From: Anaerolineae bacterium
GTDB taxonomy: Bacteria > Chloroflexota > Anaerolineae > Anaerolineales > E44-bin32
Reading direction: 5' to 3'
Assembly: GCA_011174825.1 (NCBI GenBank)
Contig: DUEZ01000078.1
Coordinates: 1 to 64,000 of the forward strand
DNA length: 64,000 bases
Below are positions 1 through 12,000 of the stretch, one piece after another (within the stretch, counting starts at the first letter, position 1; each line of letters opens with the position of its first letter). The translations under genes were made by a program, and so were the position numbers. The notes beneath the pieces were generated by a model. It did not search any database. It saw nothing but the letters and a program-made list of their open reading frames with translations, and was not told the DNA's origin.

Positions 1-3000
1 GGCGCCGCTGTTGAACTGGACCCAGGCTTCGATGGTGAGCCCATAGCCGGTAAGATCTAGCGTGATATCGCTCTGCTGTTCTTCGGAAAGAACCTGGTAG
101 AAGGTCGAGGGGCTGTCCTGATTGGCAAACTCGGTGGCGATCCAATCCAGCGGGCGCGCGGTTCCCGAAACCCGAACCTCGTCGATACTGCCATCAAATT
201 CCTGCTGTGTCGCGCCAGAGCCACTGCCAATGTAGAAATCAGAGGTTCCCAACACCGAATCGCCATCATAAGCTCCGCTGTTCCGCTGCGTTCCGTCAAC
301 ATAAATCCTCAGCAGGCTGTTGTCGACATCGGCGACTCCTACAACATAGTGCCACTCACCGTTATTGATTGAGCTCAAATCGGTCGTAATGGTCTGCGTG
401 TCATCGACGTAGAAAGACAGAGTCGTTTCATTCAGCTTACCAAGCCAATAATTCCGATCAGCGGGATCTGACCCCCACTTGTTAGCGATTATGCCGACAT
501 CGGTCTCGGTATCGGTTGTCTTCACCCAGGCTGAAACCGTGATATTTGTCCCCAACTGCATACTGGTATCGTGAGATACTTCGACGTGCCGCTCGTTCGT
601 ATCATCGAATGCCAGAGCATTGACGATTTGTCCTGTGGTCTGGCTGGGTTCCAGACCTACAGGCATTGCCGTTCCTTCGTTGGGATTGGAGGTGCTGTCT
701 AGGAATTGAGGTGCTGGATCCGTCGGGTCCTCATTCAGGTGCCAGACGCCCTTGTAGTCACCGCTGCCACCCTCGTCCCACGTACCACTCACATTCTGCT
801 GATCGGGGGCGGAAGCGTAGCCGTAATACATATAGATGGTCGTGTCTGCACTGTGATAGAGTTCTGAGACCTCAACCCAAGCGATGAGTTCACCGGTGGT
901 CGGATCGTAGGTTTCAATCTCATGATCCAGCTTGGTCCCCTCGTCGTTGGTGAAGAAGATGTCCGTCCCATCGTCCTTCCCGACATGACCACCGTTGCCG
1001 GTGAACTTCAGGTCGTTGTCGCTATCAGGATCAAAATCGATCAGAACCGGGAAGTTCGAGAAATCCGAGGTCCCACTGACCTCGCTGCCCTGGATCAGGA
1101 TCCGCTTGCGATAGGGCCAGTTAGAGTCCAACCATCCGGAGCTAGCCATGTCGATCAGGTCGTTGCCATCGAAGGTCTGCCCGTACCCGATCTGTCCCGT
1201 TCCCTGGGTGGGTGCGTAGTCGCTGTAGCCTTTACCGCCCGTCCCGTGGTTGTCGTTGGCGGTGCTGTCGTTGAATTCGTTCAGCGTGCCGTCACCGTTC
1301 TCGTCTAGATGCCATACGGCGATGTAATCGCTGTCCCAGGTGCCGCTGATGTTCCACTGATCGGCCGCACCGGAGTTTCCGTAATACATGTAGATATCGG
1401 TATCGGATGATCCAGAGAGATTCGTCACCTCGACCCACGCCACCAGCTCACCCGTACCCGAATTGAAGCTCTCGATCTCGTGGTCGAGTTTGGTGGTGCC
1501 GTCGTCGGTCGTGAAGAGGATGTCTCCGCCGTCACCCTGTGTGTTTCCGATCAGATCAGCATCGGTCATACCGACCAGAACCGGGAAGGCCGTGAAATCG
1601 GTCGCCACCATACTCGAGTCGAGGGTGAGCAGCTTGCGATAAGACCACCCGCTGTCGTACCAAGTTGCGGGTAGCTGGTCGAAGTACATATTGAGTGTGT
1701 AATCACCTGCAGCGATGCTGGCGTCATCGCCTCCGGTCGGATAAGTCAGTTCGGTGTACCAGTAGGCCTCATCTGCGGCGTCGTCAAAGAGGAGGGTATC
1801 CTCTGTGGAACCCTGATCGATATTCATATCCTGACCGGCAGGAGTAGCACCGTTGGTGGTTGTATCGCGCAGATAGAGGGTATCCGGTGCAGCGCTTACG
1901 ATCCCCACTTGATACGCCAGTATCGACAACGCGATGATCATAGATACTGTTACGCTGATGATCCGACCCGCAAGTCGGCGCTTCCTCGTCAGCAAACCGG
2001 TCACGAGCGGGATCAAACAAGCAAGCAGCAGGAAAACCAAACCCCATTCAACCATCACGATCGTTGGTGTAACCAGCCGCGAATTGTTGCTTACGCCATC
2101 CCAATAAATCGTCGCCCCAGACGCAGTTGTGACGGTCAACCTCAAGCGCTCACCACTCGAGAAAGTGTATCCGCTGGTCGACATCGTCAAGGTGAGGAGT
2201 TGTTTAGGACATTGAATCTGAATTTGCGTGTTGGTGCCTAGCTGCGTCCAATCCCCCGGTGATCCAGCATCCAGGGTGATGGTAAAGGAGGATCCTAGGA
2301 TAACGACCTCTCCCATCACGTACACCGTGCTGGTGCCACCGTTGATCTGCCAGTCCGCTGGGAAGGTATCAGAGTAGAAATATGTGGTCGTACCTGTCGC
2401 TGATAACTCACTCCCAGAAGGCTGTGTCTGGTACATCATGTACTGTTCCGGCGTGGTGTCATCATAGAGCCAGAAGGTGTTGGTGGTCTCTGAGACCTCA
2501 GCGCTTACTGGATAGGTCTGTGTCGCCAGGATCACCAACGCTGCCACGATGGACAAACCATACGAAGCCAAGCGAGTCGCTAACCGGCGTTTCCTCATGA
2601 ACAGATTCACGATCATGGGGATGAAGATCACGACTACTGCGAGGAAGAGTGTGATATCCGGAACCACCATGCTGGGCGTGTCCAGCGAGCTGGGGTCGGT
2701 TGCAGAGTCGTAGGCAAGGGTGAAGCTCCCGCCGCCGTTGACTGCTGTGGCGTCGATGAGAACCCGTACATGCCTCGGATCAGATGATGTGAAAGTCTGT
2801 TCGGAACCACTTCCGATCGAGAGCGCCAGTGGATCGGAGGTATTGGCGTCGATTCTCACACTAGAGGAGGTGACAATTTCTTGGGGATCACCGCCACTGG
2901 TGTTGGTATGGTAGACACTGACGATAACATCGACAAAGGGGGCGTCTACCTCGCCACCTAATCCCGTGGTGGGTTCAGGATCAACATAATCTCTTACATA

Positions 3001-6000
3001 AACCCAATCACTCTTTTGATCAGCGTAGTAGAAGTTGGTGTACACCTCACCCCAGTAGAACCAAAAGGACTCACCGTTATCGTAGGTGTTGGACCAAAGG
3101 ATCGGCGCCGTGACCTCGATCTCGGCTCCAGTGGCGTCGCTGATGCGAACATACCAATCCGTACCATCACTGATAAGCTCGTGGATGTAGTAGGTATCCA
3201 GGGAGAGGTTGCCCCAGAAGCCATTCCCGGTCTGCCACGCATCACCGTCCCAGTAGTTAGGGGTTACGGGATCACTGTAGTAGTAAACCTGTGCATCGGT
3301 ATCGATGCGTTGGAAATCGATGATCCGACGACGTGGGTTTTCGACAGTATTCAGCGCCACGGCATATTGGCTAGAGTCTTCGCCAATCCCGATCAGTTTC
3401 ACCTCGGGATTGCTCACCCCACCACCACTTACAACCTTGGTCTTGTGTACAATGGCAAATTGATTGTCGATCGGCAGCTCGGTCGTCTTGAGGATGATCC
3501 CCGCATCGGTGGTCTCGGTGGTGCCCAAGTCGATGAAAGCCTCCCCACTCGCCTCTGTGATGCTCGCCGTTCCTGCGGTCGAGGTGCTCAAATCGCTCGT
3601 CAGTGCCCCATCGTCGAAGTCATCGCCGACCATGAACACGTTCGCCCAATCGTCCGGGGGGCTTGAAGCGGATGAGTTGCCGTAGTAGAGATAGTAGTTG
3701 TTATCTGCGCTGGAGGCCGAGATCGGGTCTTCCAAGGCAAACCAGACCTGGGTCGAAGTATCGTCCCAAGATGAGAGTGGATCTAGCGCACGGTCAAGTT
3801 CGGTCCAGCCAGAACCTGTCCAATGCACCACACGCACGTCGTCGCCTGAGATTAGCGACTTTGTGTCGGTTACTAACGTCTCATGATCGAAGGTGATGTC
3901 GACGGAATATCCTGCATCCACCCCAGAGCTTGTAGTGGTGATCGTGATCTGCTGACGATAGAGATAATCCGTATCCCACCAGTCGCTCGGTAGCTGGTCA
4001 AAATACATATTGAGGGTGTAATCGCCAGCGGCGATGCTGGCTTCATCGCCTCCAGTGGGATAGGTGAGGTCCGTGTACCAATATGAGTCGTCATCCGTGC
4101 TGTCGAAGATCTTTGTAGCCGAGCCGCTGCCCTCGTTTATATCCATATACTTGCCCGAGGGAGAAATCGGCGCCGGTTCCTCGGAGCCAGGCGGTTTGTA
4201 GAACGTCGAAGGGGAAGACAGATTGTTGTATTCGGTTTGTATCCAATTCGCGGTTCGTGCCTCGGTCGAGATGCGGATCTCGTCGAGGTCGCCTTCGAAG
4301 TAGTTGCGCTGTCCAGAACTGTCTGTATACCACTGTGCGCCAATTAAGAGCGTGACCGGGAAGTTAAGAGCACCCGTGCTAACAACATCGTTGTCCACCT
4401 CGCCGCCGTCGTAGTAAAGTCGGGCTGTGCTACCATCTCGCTGCAATACGGCATAGTGCCAGTTGCCGTCTTCTGGGTCGGTAACGGCGATTGTGGCACT
4501 GTAGGAGCCTCCCCCGTCCGGTCGGATCCAGACGTCGTAGCTATCCGCCTCGCCGCTGGGAGCAACGTCGTCGCGGATTGCGAGCCGAATCTCCGAATCA
4601 TCGCCAGCACCGCGGTCCTCGATGCCCATGACGTCATCACTTCCGTTGACACCGTTGGGTCGGAACCAACCCGACCAGGTGAAGCTCGTGCTCGAGGCGT
4701 AGTTTGAGCTGAAATTTGTATCAATGTAATGGCTGGAACCGTTGAAGCTCTGGCCGTCTGCCGCCAGCCCGTCGCTGATGTCCGACGATCCGTTGTTGGT
4801 GGCGACGGCATGGTTACCGCTCGAGTCGGCGAAATTATCATGCAGATGGTAGACGGCGTCGAAGTTGTTCGACCAAGTACCGGGCGCATCTTGCTGATCT
4901 CCCGCCGAGGCGTTCCCGTAGTACATGTAGAACTCTGTATCCGATGAAGAGTAGATGTTAGAAAGCTCTACCCAAGCAACCAGCTCGCCAGTCGTATCGT
5001 CGAAGTACTCAATCTCGTGGCTTAGCTTGCTCGTCCCGTTGGAAGACGTAAACAAGATATCGTAGCCAGCGGTCGGAGCGTTCTGTGCTTTGGCAGCCAG
5101 ATCTGCATCGGAAGCCAGGCTGACCAGCACCGGGAAATTCGTTTGATCGGCAGGCACCTTGGTGTTATCGATCGTGAGCTTCTTGCGGTAGGACCAGCTG
5201 GTGTCGTACCAGGCTGGGCTTGAGCCGGTGTCCGAATCGTGTAGATAGAAAATATCAGGTGCGGCGCTGACGAAAATTACCTGTTGGGCTAATAATGTCA
5301 GCGCGAGGATGATCGAAACCACAACGCTGATAATGCGAAGGGCCATGCGCCGTTTCCTGGTCGCCAGGCCTGTGGCGATGGGGATCAAGATCACCACTGC
5401 GACGAGGAGGATCGTTACATCTAGAACTACTAAGCTGGGGGTTTCCAGATTGGTGGGATTTGAGGTCGAATCGTAGGCAAGGGTGAAGCTCTGATCATTA
5501 GCGTCGACGACCTCGATCTGTACCCTCAATCGTTGTGGGTCCGAAGAGGTGAAGGTCTGCTGCGCCCCGGAGCCGACGTTCAGTTGATAGGGATTGGACG
5601 TGCTGTTTTTGATTGAGGTGACGGAGGACTGGACGATGGTGGTCGCTCCGCCCCCGCCGGAAGCCGCATGGGAAACGGTGACCCTAATCTCGACACCCTC
5701 GGTCTGCTCCGAACCCAGGACCGTCGATAGATCATCGTTTGCCGCTTCACGTCCGTATACATAGAAATTACGGTCAGACCCGTCGGGCACAAAGAAGAAG
5801 TCCCATGTGCCGTCCTGGGCAACTCCATAGGCTTTGCAGTCGCTGCAACTGCTTCGGTATGTGGGGCTAGAGCTATCGAAATCCCAACGGAACCAATCCG
5901 TTGAAGCATTTCGTCCGGCTGGCGTCGTCGGAAGGATGGCGATGTAATATTGAGTACCAGATTTGACCTTGGGTTTCGCTGAACTCCAGGTCAGATCGTT

Positions 6001-9000
6001 CTGAGTGTAATTCGTGAAGGTGTTTGATGCGACCGCGTCACTCTTGCCGTTGGTGATCTCGTCCCCTTCTAAAGAATCCGTCGCATCGAAGATAAACCCT
6101 GCAACTTCGTCGGTTCCAGCACTATTTGCATTCTGATAAAAACTGAAGCGGGTGATCTTCCAATAGCGGGATGTGCCTGCGTTGAATTGCACACCCTGCG
6201 CGGCCCCCCACTCAGTTTGGTTGTAATCGATTGCTTCGGCGCTCTGACCATCACTATTGATGTAGGACTCAAGCTGCTGCTCTGAGGTTGTAAACGTCGA
6301 TGGGCTGGTGGTCTCACCAGAGTTACCATAATAGACATAATAGTTACTATCACTGGCGCTAGCGTCGATCGCATCTACAAGTCGGAACCAGGTCTCGGTG
6401 GAGGTGGTATTCCACCCAGCTTCCACCAGCTGCGTAATCTCATCCCAGCCCGAACCGTTCCAGTGAGCGATGCGCCAGTCATTGCCATCTGAGCGAAGCT
6501 GGCTATCGTTGATCAGCTGTTGGGTATTCGCCGTGAAAGCGGCGATGGTATTGGAGCCCAGTTGGATCGTGTCATTGTTGGTGACGGTGATCTTTTGACG
6601 ATACAGATAATTGCTGTCCCACCACGAGGTGCTGCTCGGCAACTGATCGAAGTACATGTTGAGGTTATAGGTTCCGGCATCGAGGATGGCATCTTCACCA
6701 CCGACGGGATAGGTAATGTCGGTGTACCAATAAGCATTCTGACCCGTGGTATCGAAGGCCAAGGTGTCCTCGCTGGTGCCTTGCGAGTTGTTCATATCTT
6801 CGCCGGCTGGCGTAGCGCCGTTGACGGTTGTATCTCTAAAGTAGAAAGCGTCCGGTGCAGCGCTTACAGGGACCACCTGTTGACCAAGCAAACCGATCGA
6901 AATGAGCAACGCGAGGACAATGGACACAAGCCAGGTCGCCATTTTCCTCTTTCGCGTTGCCAATGTAGTCAGGATAGGGATGAATACCACAACCAACATC
7001 AGGAGCAGTGTTACATCGGCGATCGTCAGGCTGGGGGTATCCAGTGAACTCGGATTGGCGGAAGAGTTGTACGCCAGGGTAAAACTTCCACCATTGTTGA
7101 CACTTTCAACCTCGATAAATACTCGCAAACGTCGGGGGTCCCCAGCGGTAAAGGTTTGTTCCGCTGCAGATCCGATGTTCAAAGCATAAGGAGAACTTGT
7201 ACTGCTGCTGATCCTGGTGCTTGAAGAGGTGACAATCGACTGTGGATCTGAACCGCTGGTTTGCGTTTTGTGGACACTGACCTTGATGTCCACCGATGGT
7301 GGTGTCTCCTCAGAACCCAACCCGGTCGTAGGCTCAGGATTCACCCAAAGCCTATCGAAGCAATCATCGAAATAGATCGTTTCTTCCCCCGTACCATCCG
7401 GTTTGTAAGCAAGGCCAACCACATTGTGGTCGATGGTCGCTGTACCTGTGTCGATGCCGGGTTCGTCGACCTTCTTCACTCCGTCCTGCCAAAGTTCTAC
7501 TTTCCCGTTGACATCGGAGATCAGCATTTTAATTTCAAGGCTGTGCCATTCACCCGTTGTCAGGGGAGTTAGACTGTAATATGGTTCGTCCTCGATGTAA
7601 GTCCAGATGTATGGATAAAGAGAGGTGCTGATGGAAAGTGTCGCAATCTTTGTCGTCCAGCCACCTGTGTAATACTGGACCACATCGATGGCCGAGCTGG
7701 CGTTGTAGTCGGTGGGGAGATAGATCCAAACCGTGGTGCTTAAACCTCCCTGCCCGGTGAAATTATTTTCAACCGCCGCCTCGGTACCGTCATCGACCCA
7801 AGCTTCGGCGGCGTTATCCCCGGTGTGAACGATGAAATCATCGACATTGATATAGTCACCGTCACCTTCGACGATCCCGCCCCAAGCGCTGAGATCTCCG
7901 CTTTCGAAACCATCGTAGAAGAAAAACACATATTCACTATCTTCGGGCGGCGAGGCCGCTGAGCCATTGCCGTAGTAGATATCGTAATCACTGTCCGATG
8001 AGGAGGCGGGGATCGCGGCTTGAGTTTGGAACCAGATCGTCGTTGTGCTGGTGTTCCACGCGGAACCGGGGTCTAGCACTCGCTCCAACTCATCCCAGTC
8101 TGAGCCGTTCCAGTAGGTGATCCGAATATCGTCACCAAACTCTTGAGACCTGCCCGCACTGACCATAGCAGCGTGATCGAAGGTTAATGAAACGCTGTAG
8201 CCACTCGGAATATCCGCAGATCCCGCCGTAATGGTTAACTCTTTTCGATAGCCATAAGAGCTGTCCCACCAGTCAGTCGGCAACTCTTCAAAGTACATAT
8301 TCAGCGTGTAATCCCCAGCGGCGATGCTGGCATCGTCACCACCGGTGGGATAAACCATCTCTGTATACCAGTAGGCTTCATCGTCGAGATCATCGAAGGT
8401 GAGCGTGATTTCGTTGGAGCCCTGCCCGCTGTTCATGTCCTGGCCAGCAGGAGTGGCTCCGTTGTTATTGGTATCCCTGAGGTAGAAAGAGTCCGGCGCC
8501 GCGCTTACCGGTATGACTTGACGCGCCAACAAGGTGAGAGATACCAGAAGTGAGATGATGACCGTGATGACCCAGACCGCCAATCTGCGCTTGCGCGTCA
8601 CAATGCTGGTCACCACGGGGATGAAAACCACTACCGCTAGTAGGAGCACGGTGACGCCAGGGATGGACAGTGCAGGCGTAATGAGTGCCGAGGGATTGGA
8701 GACGGAGTCGTAGGCCAGGGTGAAACTCCCCCCGCCGTTGACCTCCGTGACATCAATGTAAACACGCACACGTCGTGGATCAGCAGAGGTGAAAGTCTGT
8801 TCGACCCCACTTCCTATGGGAAGGAAATATGGATCGGAGGTATTGCCATTGATGGTGATCGTGGAGGAGGTGATGATCTCTTGAGGATCGGTCCCGTCAT
8901 CTTTCGTATGGTATACACTCACATCGATCTTGACATAGGGTGCGTTCTCTTCACCACTGAGCAACGTAGTAGGTTCCGGGTTGACGTAATCGCGCACATA

Positions 9001-12000
9001 AACCCAATCACTCTTCACATCAGCGTAATAGAAGTTGGTGTATACATCACCCCAGTAGAACCAGAAGGGATCACCGTTGTCCAATGTGTTTGCCCAACTG
9101 ACAGGGGTTGTCGTGGTTATTACGCTTCCGTTGGCGTCGCTAACCCTGAGGTACCAATCCGTTCCATAACTGATGAGTTCATGAATATAGTAGGTGTCAA
9201 GCGCGAGATTGCCCCAAGATCCCCACCCAGTCACCCAATTCGAGCCATCCCAGGAATAATCTTGCCCAACATTGTCCCAGCGTAAGAGCGACGCTAATGT
9301 ATCCACACGTTGGAAATCGATGATCCGCCGGCGAGGATTCTCTGTTGTGTTGAGTTCCACACCCGGCTGGGAAGGCCACTCTACAATGCCGAGGTTTTTA
9401 ACCTCAGGGTTGCTCACGCCACCGCCACTCACCACCTTGGTCTTGTGTTGGATGGCAAACTGGTTATCACTCGGCAGCGCGTTCGCTGTGACGATGATCC
9501 CTGCATCGGTGGTCTCATTGGTGCCCAGGTCGATAAAGGCTTCCCCACCGATCTCACTGATGGTGGCTGTGCCAGCCGATGAGATGTCGACGTCGTTTGT
9601 CAGCGCTCCATCGTCAAAATCATCCCCAAGGATGAAAACATTCGCCCACGATTCTGGGGGGCCTGTGGCTGATGAATTGCCATAGTAGAGATAATAGTTG
9701 TTATCTGAACTGGAGGCCGAGATCGAGTCCTCTAACGCAAACCAGATTTTGGTCGAAGCGTCGTTCCATGAAGAAAGCGGATCGAGCACGCGATCGATTT
9801 CAGTCCAGCCTGAACCATTCCAATGCAGGACACGCACGTCGTTGCCATTGGACAGGGATTTCAAACTGCTTACCAGGGATGTATGGTTGAAAGTGAAAGA
9901 AACGGAGTAGTCCTGCGCCACACCGGCGGCTCCAGTGGAAACCGTGATCTGCTGTCGGTACAGATAATCCGTGTCCCACCACGCGCCGGGTAATTGGTCG
10001 AAATACATGTTGAGCGTGTAATTGCCAGCCGAGATGCTGGCGTCGTCATTGCCCGTGGGATAAGTCAGGTCGGTATACCAATAGGCCTCATCTGCGATAT
10101 CGTCGAAGACCAATGTCGCCGCACCAGAACCCAAGGTGGTATTTATTGATTCTCCGGCAGGAGAGATGCTCGGCGTAACGGAACCCAGTGCGATCCATCC
10201 CACTCTACGTTGCGTTGAGTCCGCTTGGGTCCAATTGATCGTGAATCCATCGGCGTTCATGGAAACGAATTCGGCTTGCGCGTTAGAGGCCGGCGTACCA
10301 GCTGTGTAGCTGAGGATCGATCGACTGGCCGAGAAGCTCGTATCGGAAGGATAGGGACTGGAAGTGTTCTGAGCACCGATCCAGAATGAAGCTTCCTCAC
10401 TCGAACTCGTCGCGACACCGGCCACCATCTCGGCGTCTTGTTCGAACCCATCCACCGTCGCTTTATCGCCGCCATCGAAGAGAACCGCTGTGGGTTGGAA
10501 AGTCAAGCCGCTAACCGATTGATTACCCGTTGAAGTAGGTTGCGTCAGCATACCGCGATCGATGTTCATCCCCTCGAGCGCTAAATAGATGACCGTCACC
10601 TGTTCGTCGGGGAGACCGACCGCTTTGGTGAGCGAGAAACCATCGGCGTCCATTGATACAAGATCAAGCTCGTTCTCCGGCGTATTGGTGTCGTCAGCGA
10701 AGACCAACGCCCGGTTACTCATTAACCCACTAGAACCCGAATCCACGTCAGTCACATTGTTGCGCCACCGATGGGCGTCGCTATGGCGGTCCGAGGAGGA
10801 GAGCGCGATCCCAAAACCGTGGCCGCCGCGGGTTGTGGTCCCAAAACCGGTTGCCATTTCGATCCCTGCGAGCATCACGGCATCCGGTTGGAAGCCAATG
10901 CCTGTCTCCGAATAATTCATGCTGCTGAAAGGCCAGACGAATCCACCGACTTTCACATTCGTGAGGGTGTCCCCGCCAAGCGCCAGATAGGTAACGAGGC
11001 GAGAACCGCCAGAAGTTGTCCAATTGAGGGTGAAGCCATCGGCGTCGAAGGAACTCGTGCTTGCCTCAGCGAGCAGATTGCCGTTGTGGTCCACAAGTGT
11101 GATGCTGGCCGAGGTGACGATGCGATCTCTCGATTCGTTTGAGTCGCTTCCCCCGGCTGGCTCATCGTCCCATGCTGTCGCGATCGCGGCCTGATTGCTG
11201 CCGTCCGTCCAACCTCGACCGAAACGTGCGTAAGCGCCACTCCCTTCGCTGGTGCGGTCCGTGATCCAGAAGAGTACCGCTTTCGGCTCGAAACCTACGC
11301 CTGAAACGGACTGGCTACCGGTGCCCGCCAAGGCTGTAAACGTGCCCACTTTGGAATTCAACGGTTGCTCGCCTGCGTTCGCCGCGTGTAGGTAGAAAGC
11401 ATCCGGGGCTGCCGCAACGATGAGGATTCGAGAGGCGAGGATGACCAACAGGATGAGGCTGATCGTCAGGCTGAAGGCTACCCGGAAGCGAAGACCCAAT
11501 CGACCCGCAAGGTGCCTGAACCTGCGAGGGAATAGTTGCTTCAGCCTCTGAGGGAAGAGGCGCCTGAATCTCTCAGGGAAGAGGCGCTTGATACGTTCGA
11601 GCCACGGATCGAAACTCTCAATCGCGCTTTCGATGTAAGAGCCGAGGCGACCTGAAAAAGCAAGTGAACCGCCCTTTTTCTTTTCCGATGGTTTTGGTCG
11701 TAAGCGACGTAACCGCCGCCTCATGCCAAGTCGGCCTAGAACCTCAGTGATGACGCCGGTCTTCTGCGTACGATGCCATCCGCCCTCGTGCGGCTCAAAC
11801 AGGCCTTTCAACGCGGCGTACGCCTGGTAGGGGACGAGTAGATAAGTAAGGAGGACAAAAGATAACAAGCCGCGCCAGTTCCTGCGCACCCCACGCTCCA
11901 GGAACAGGCCGGTGACGTTCATCAAGATCAACGAAAAACCATTGACAAAAACCAACGACCAACCGAGTGACCTGGTCCAGAATGGCAAACGGGCTTTGAG

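Noticed and set aside
3016..3666. A 216-codon plus-strand frame opposite the giant gene
   Set aside because: Antisense shadow of repeated coding DNA; the same shadow recurs at 8881-9285 over the duplicated block, as expected if it only mirrors the real gene.
4344..4889. A 181-codon frame on the minus strand inside the giant gene
   Set aside because: It lies in another frame of the giant gene, is low in complexity (Thr/Ser/Arg-rich) and has no recognisable domain; the giant frame is continuous here.
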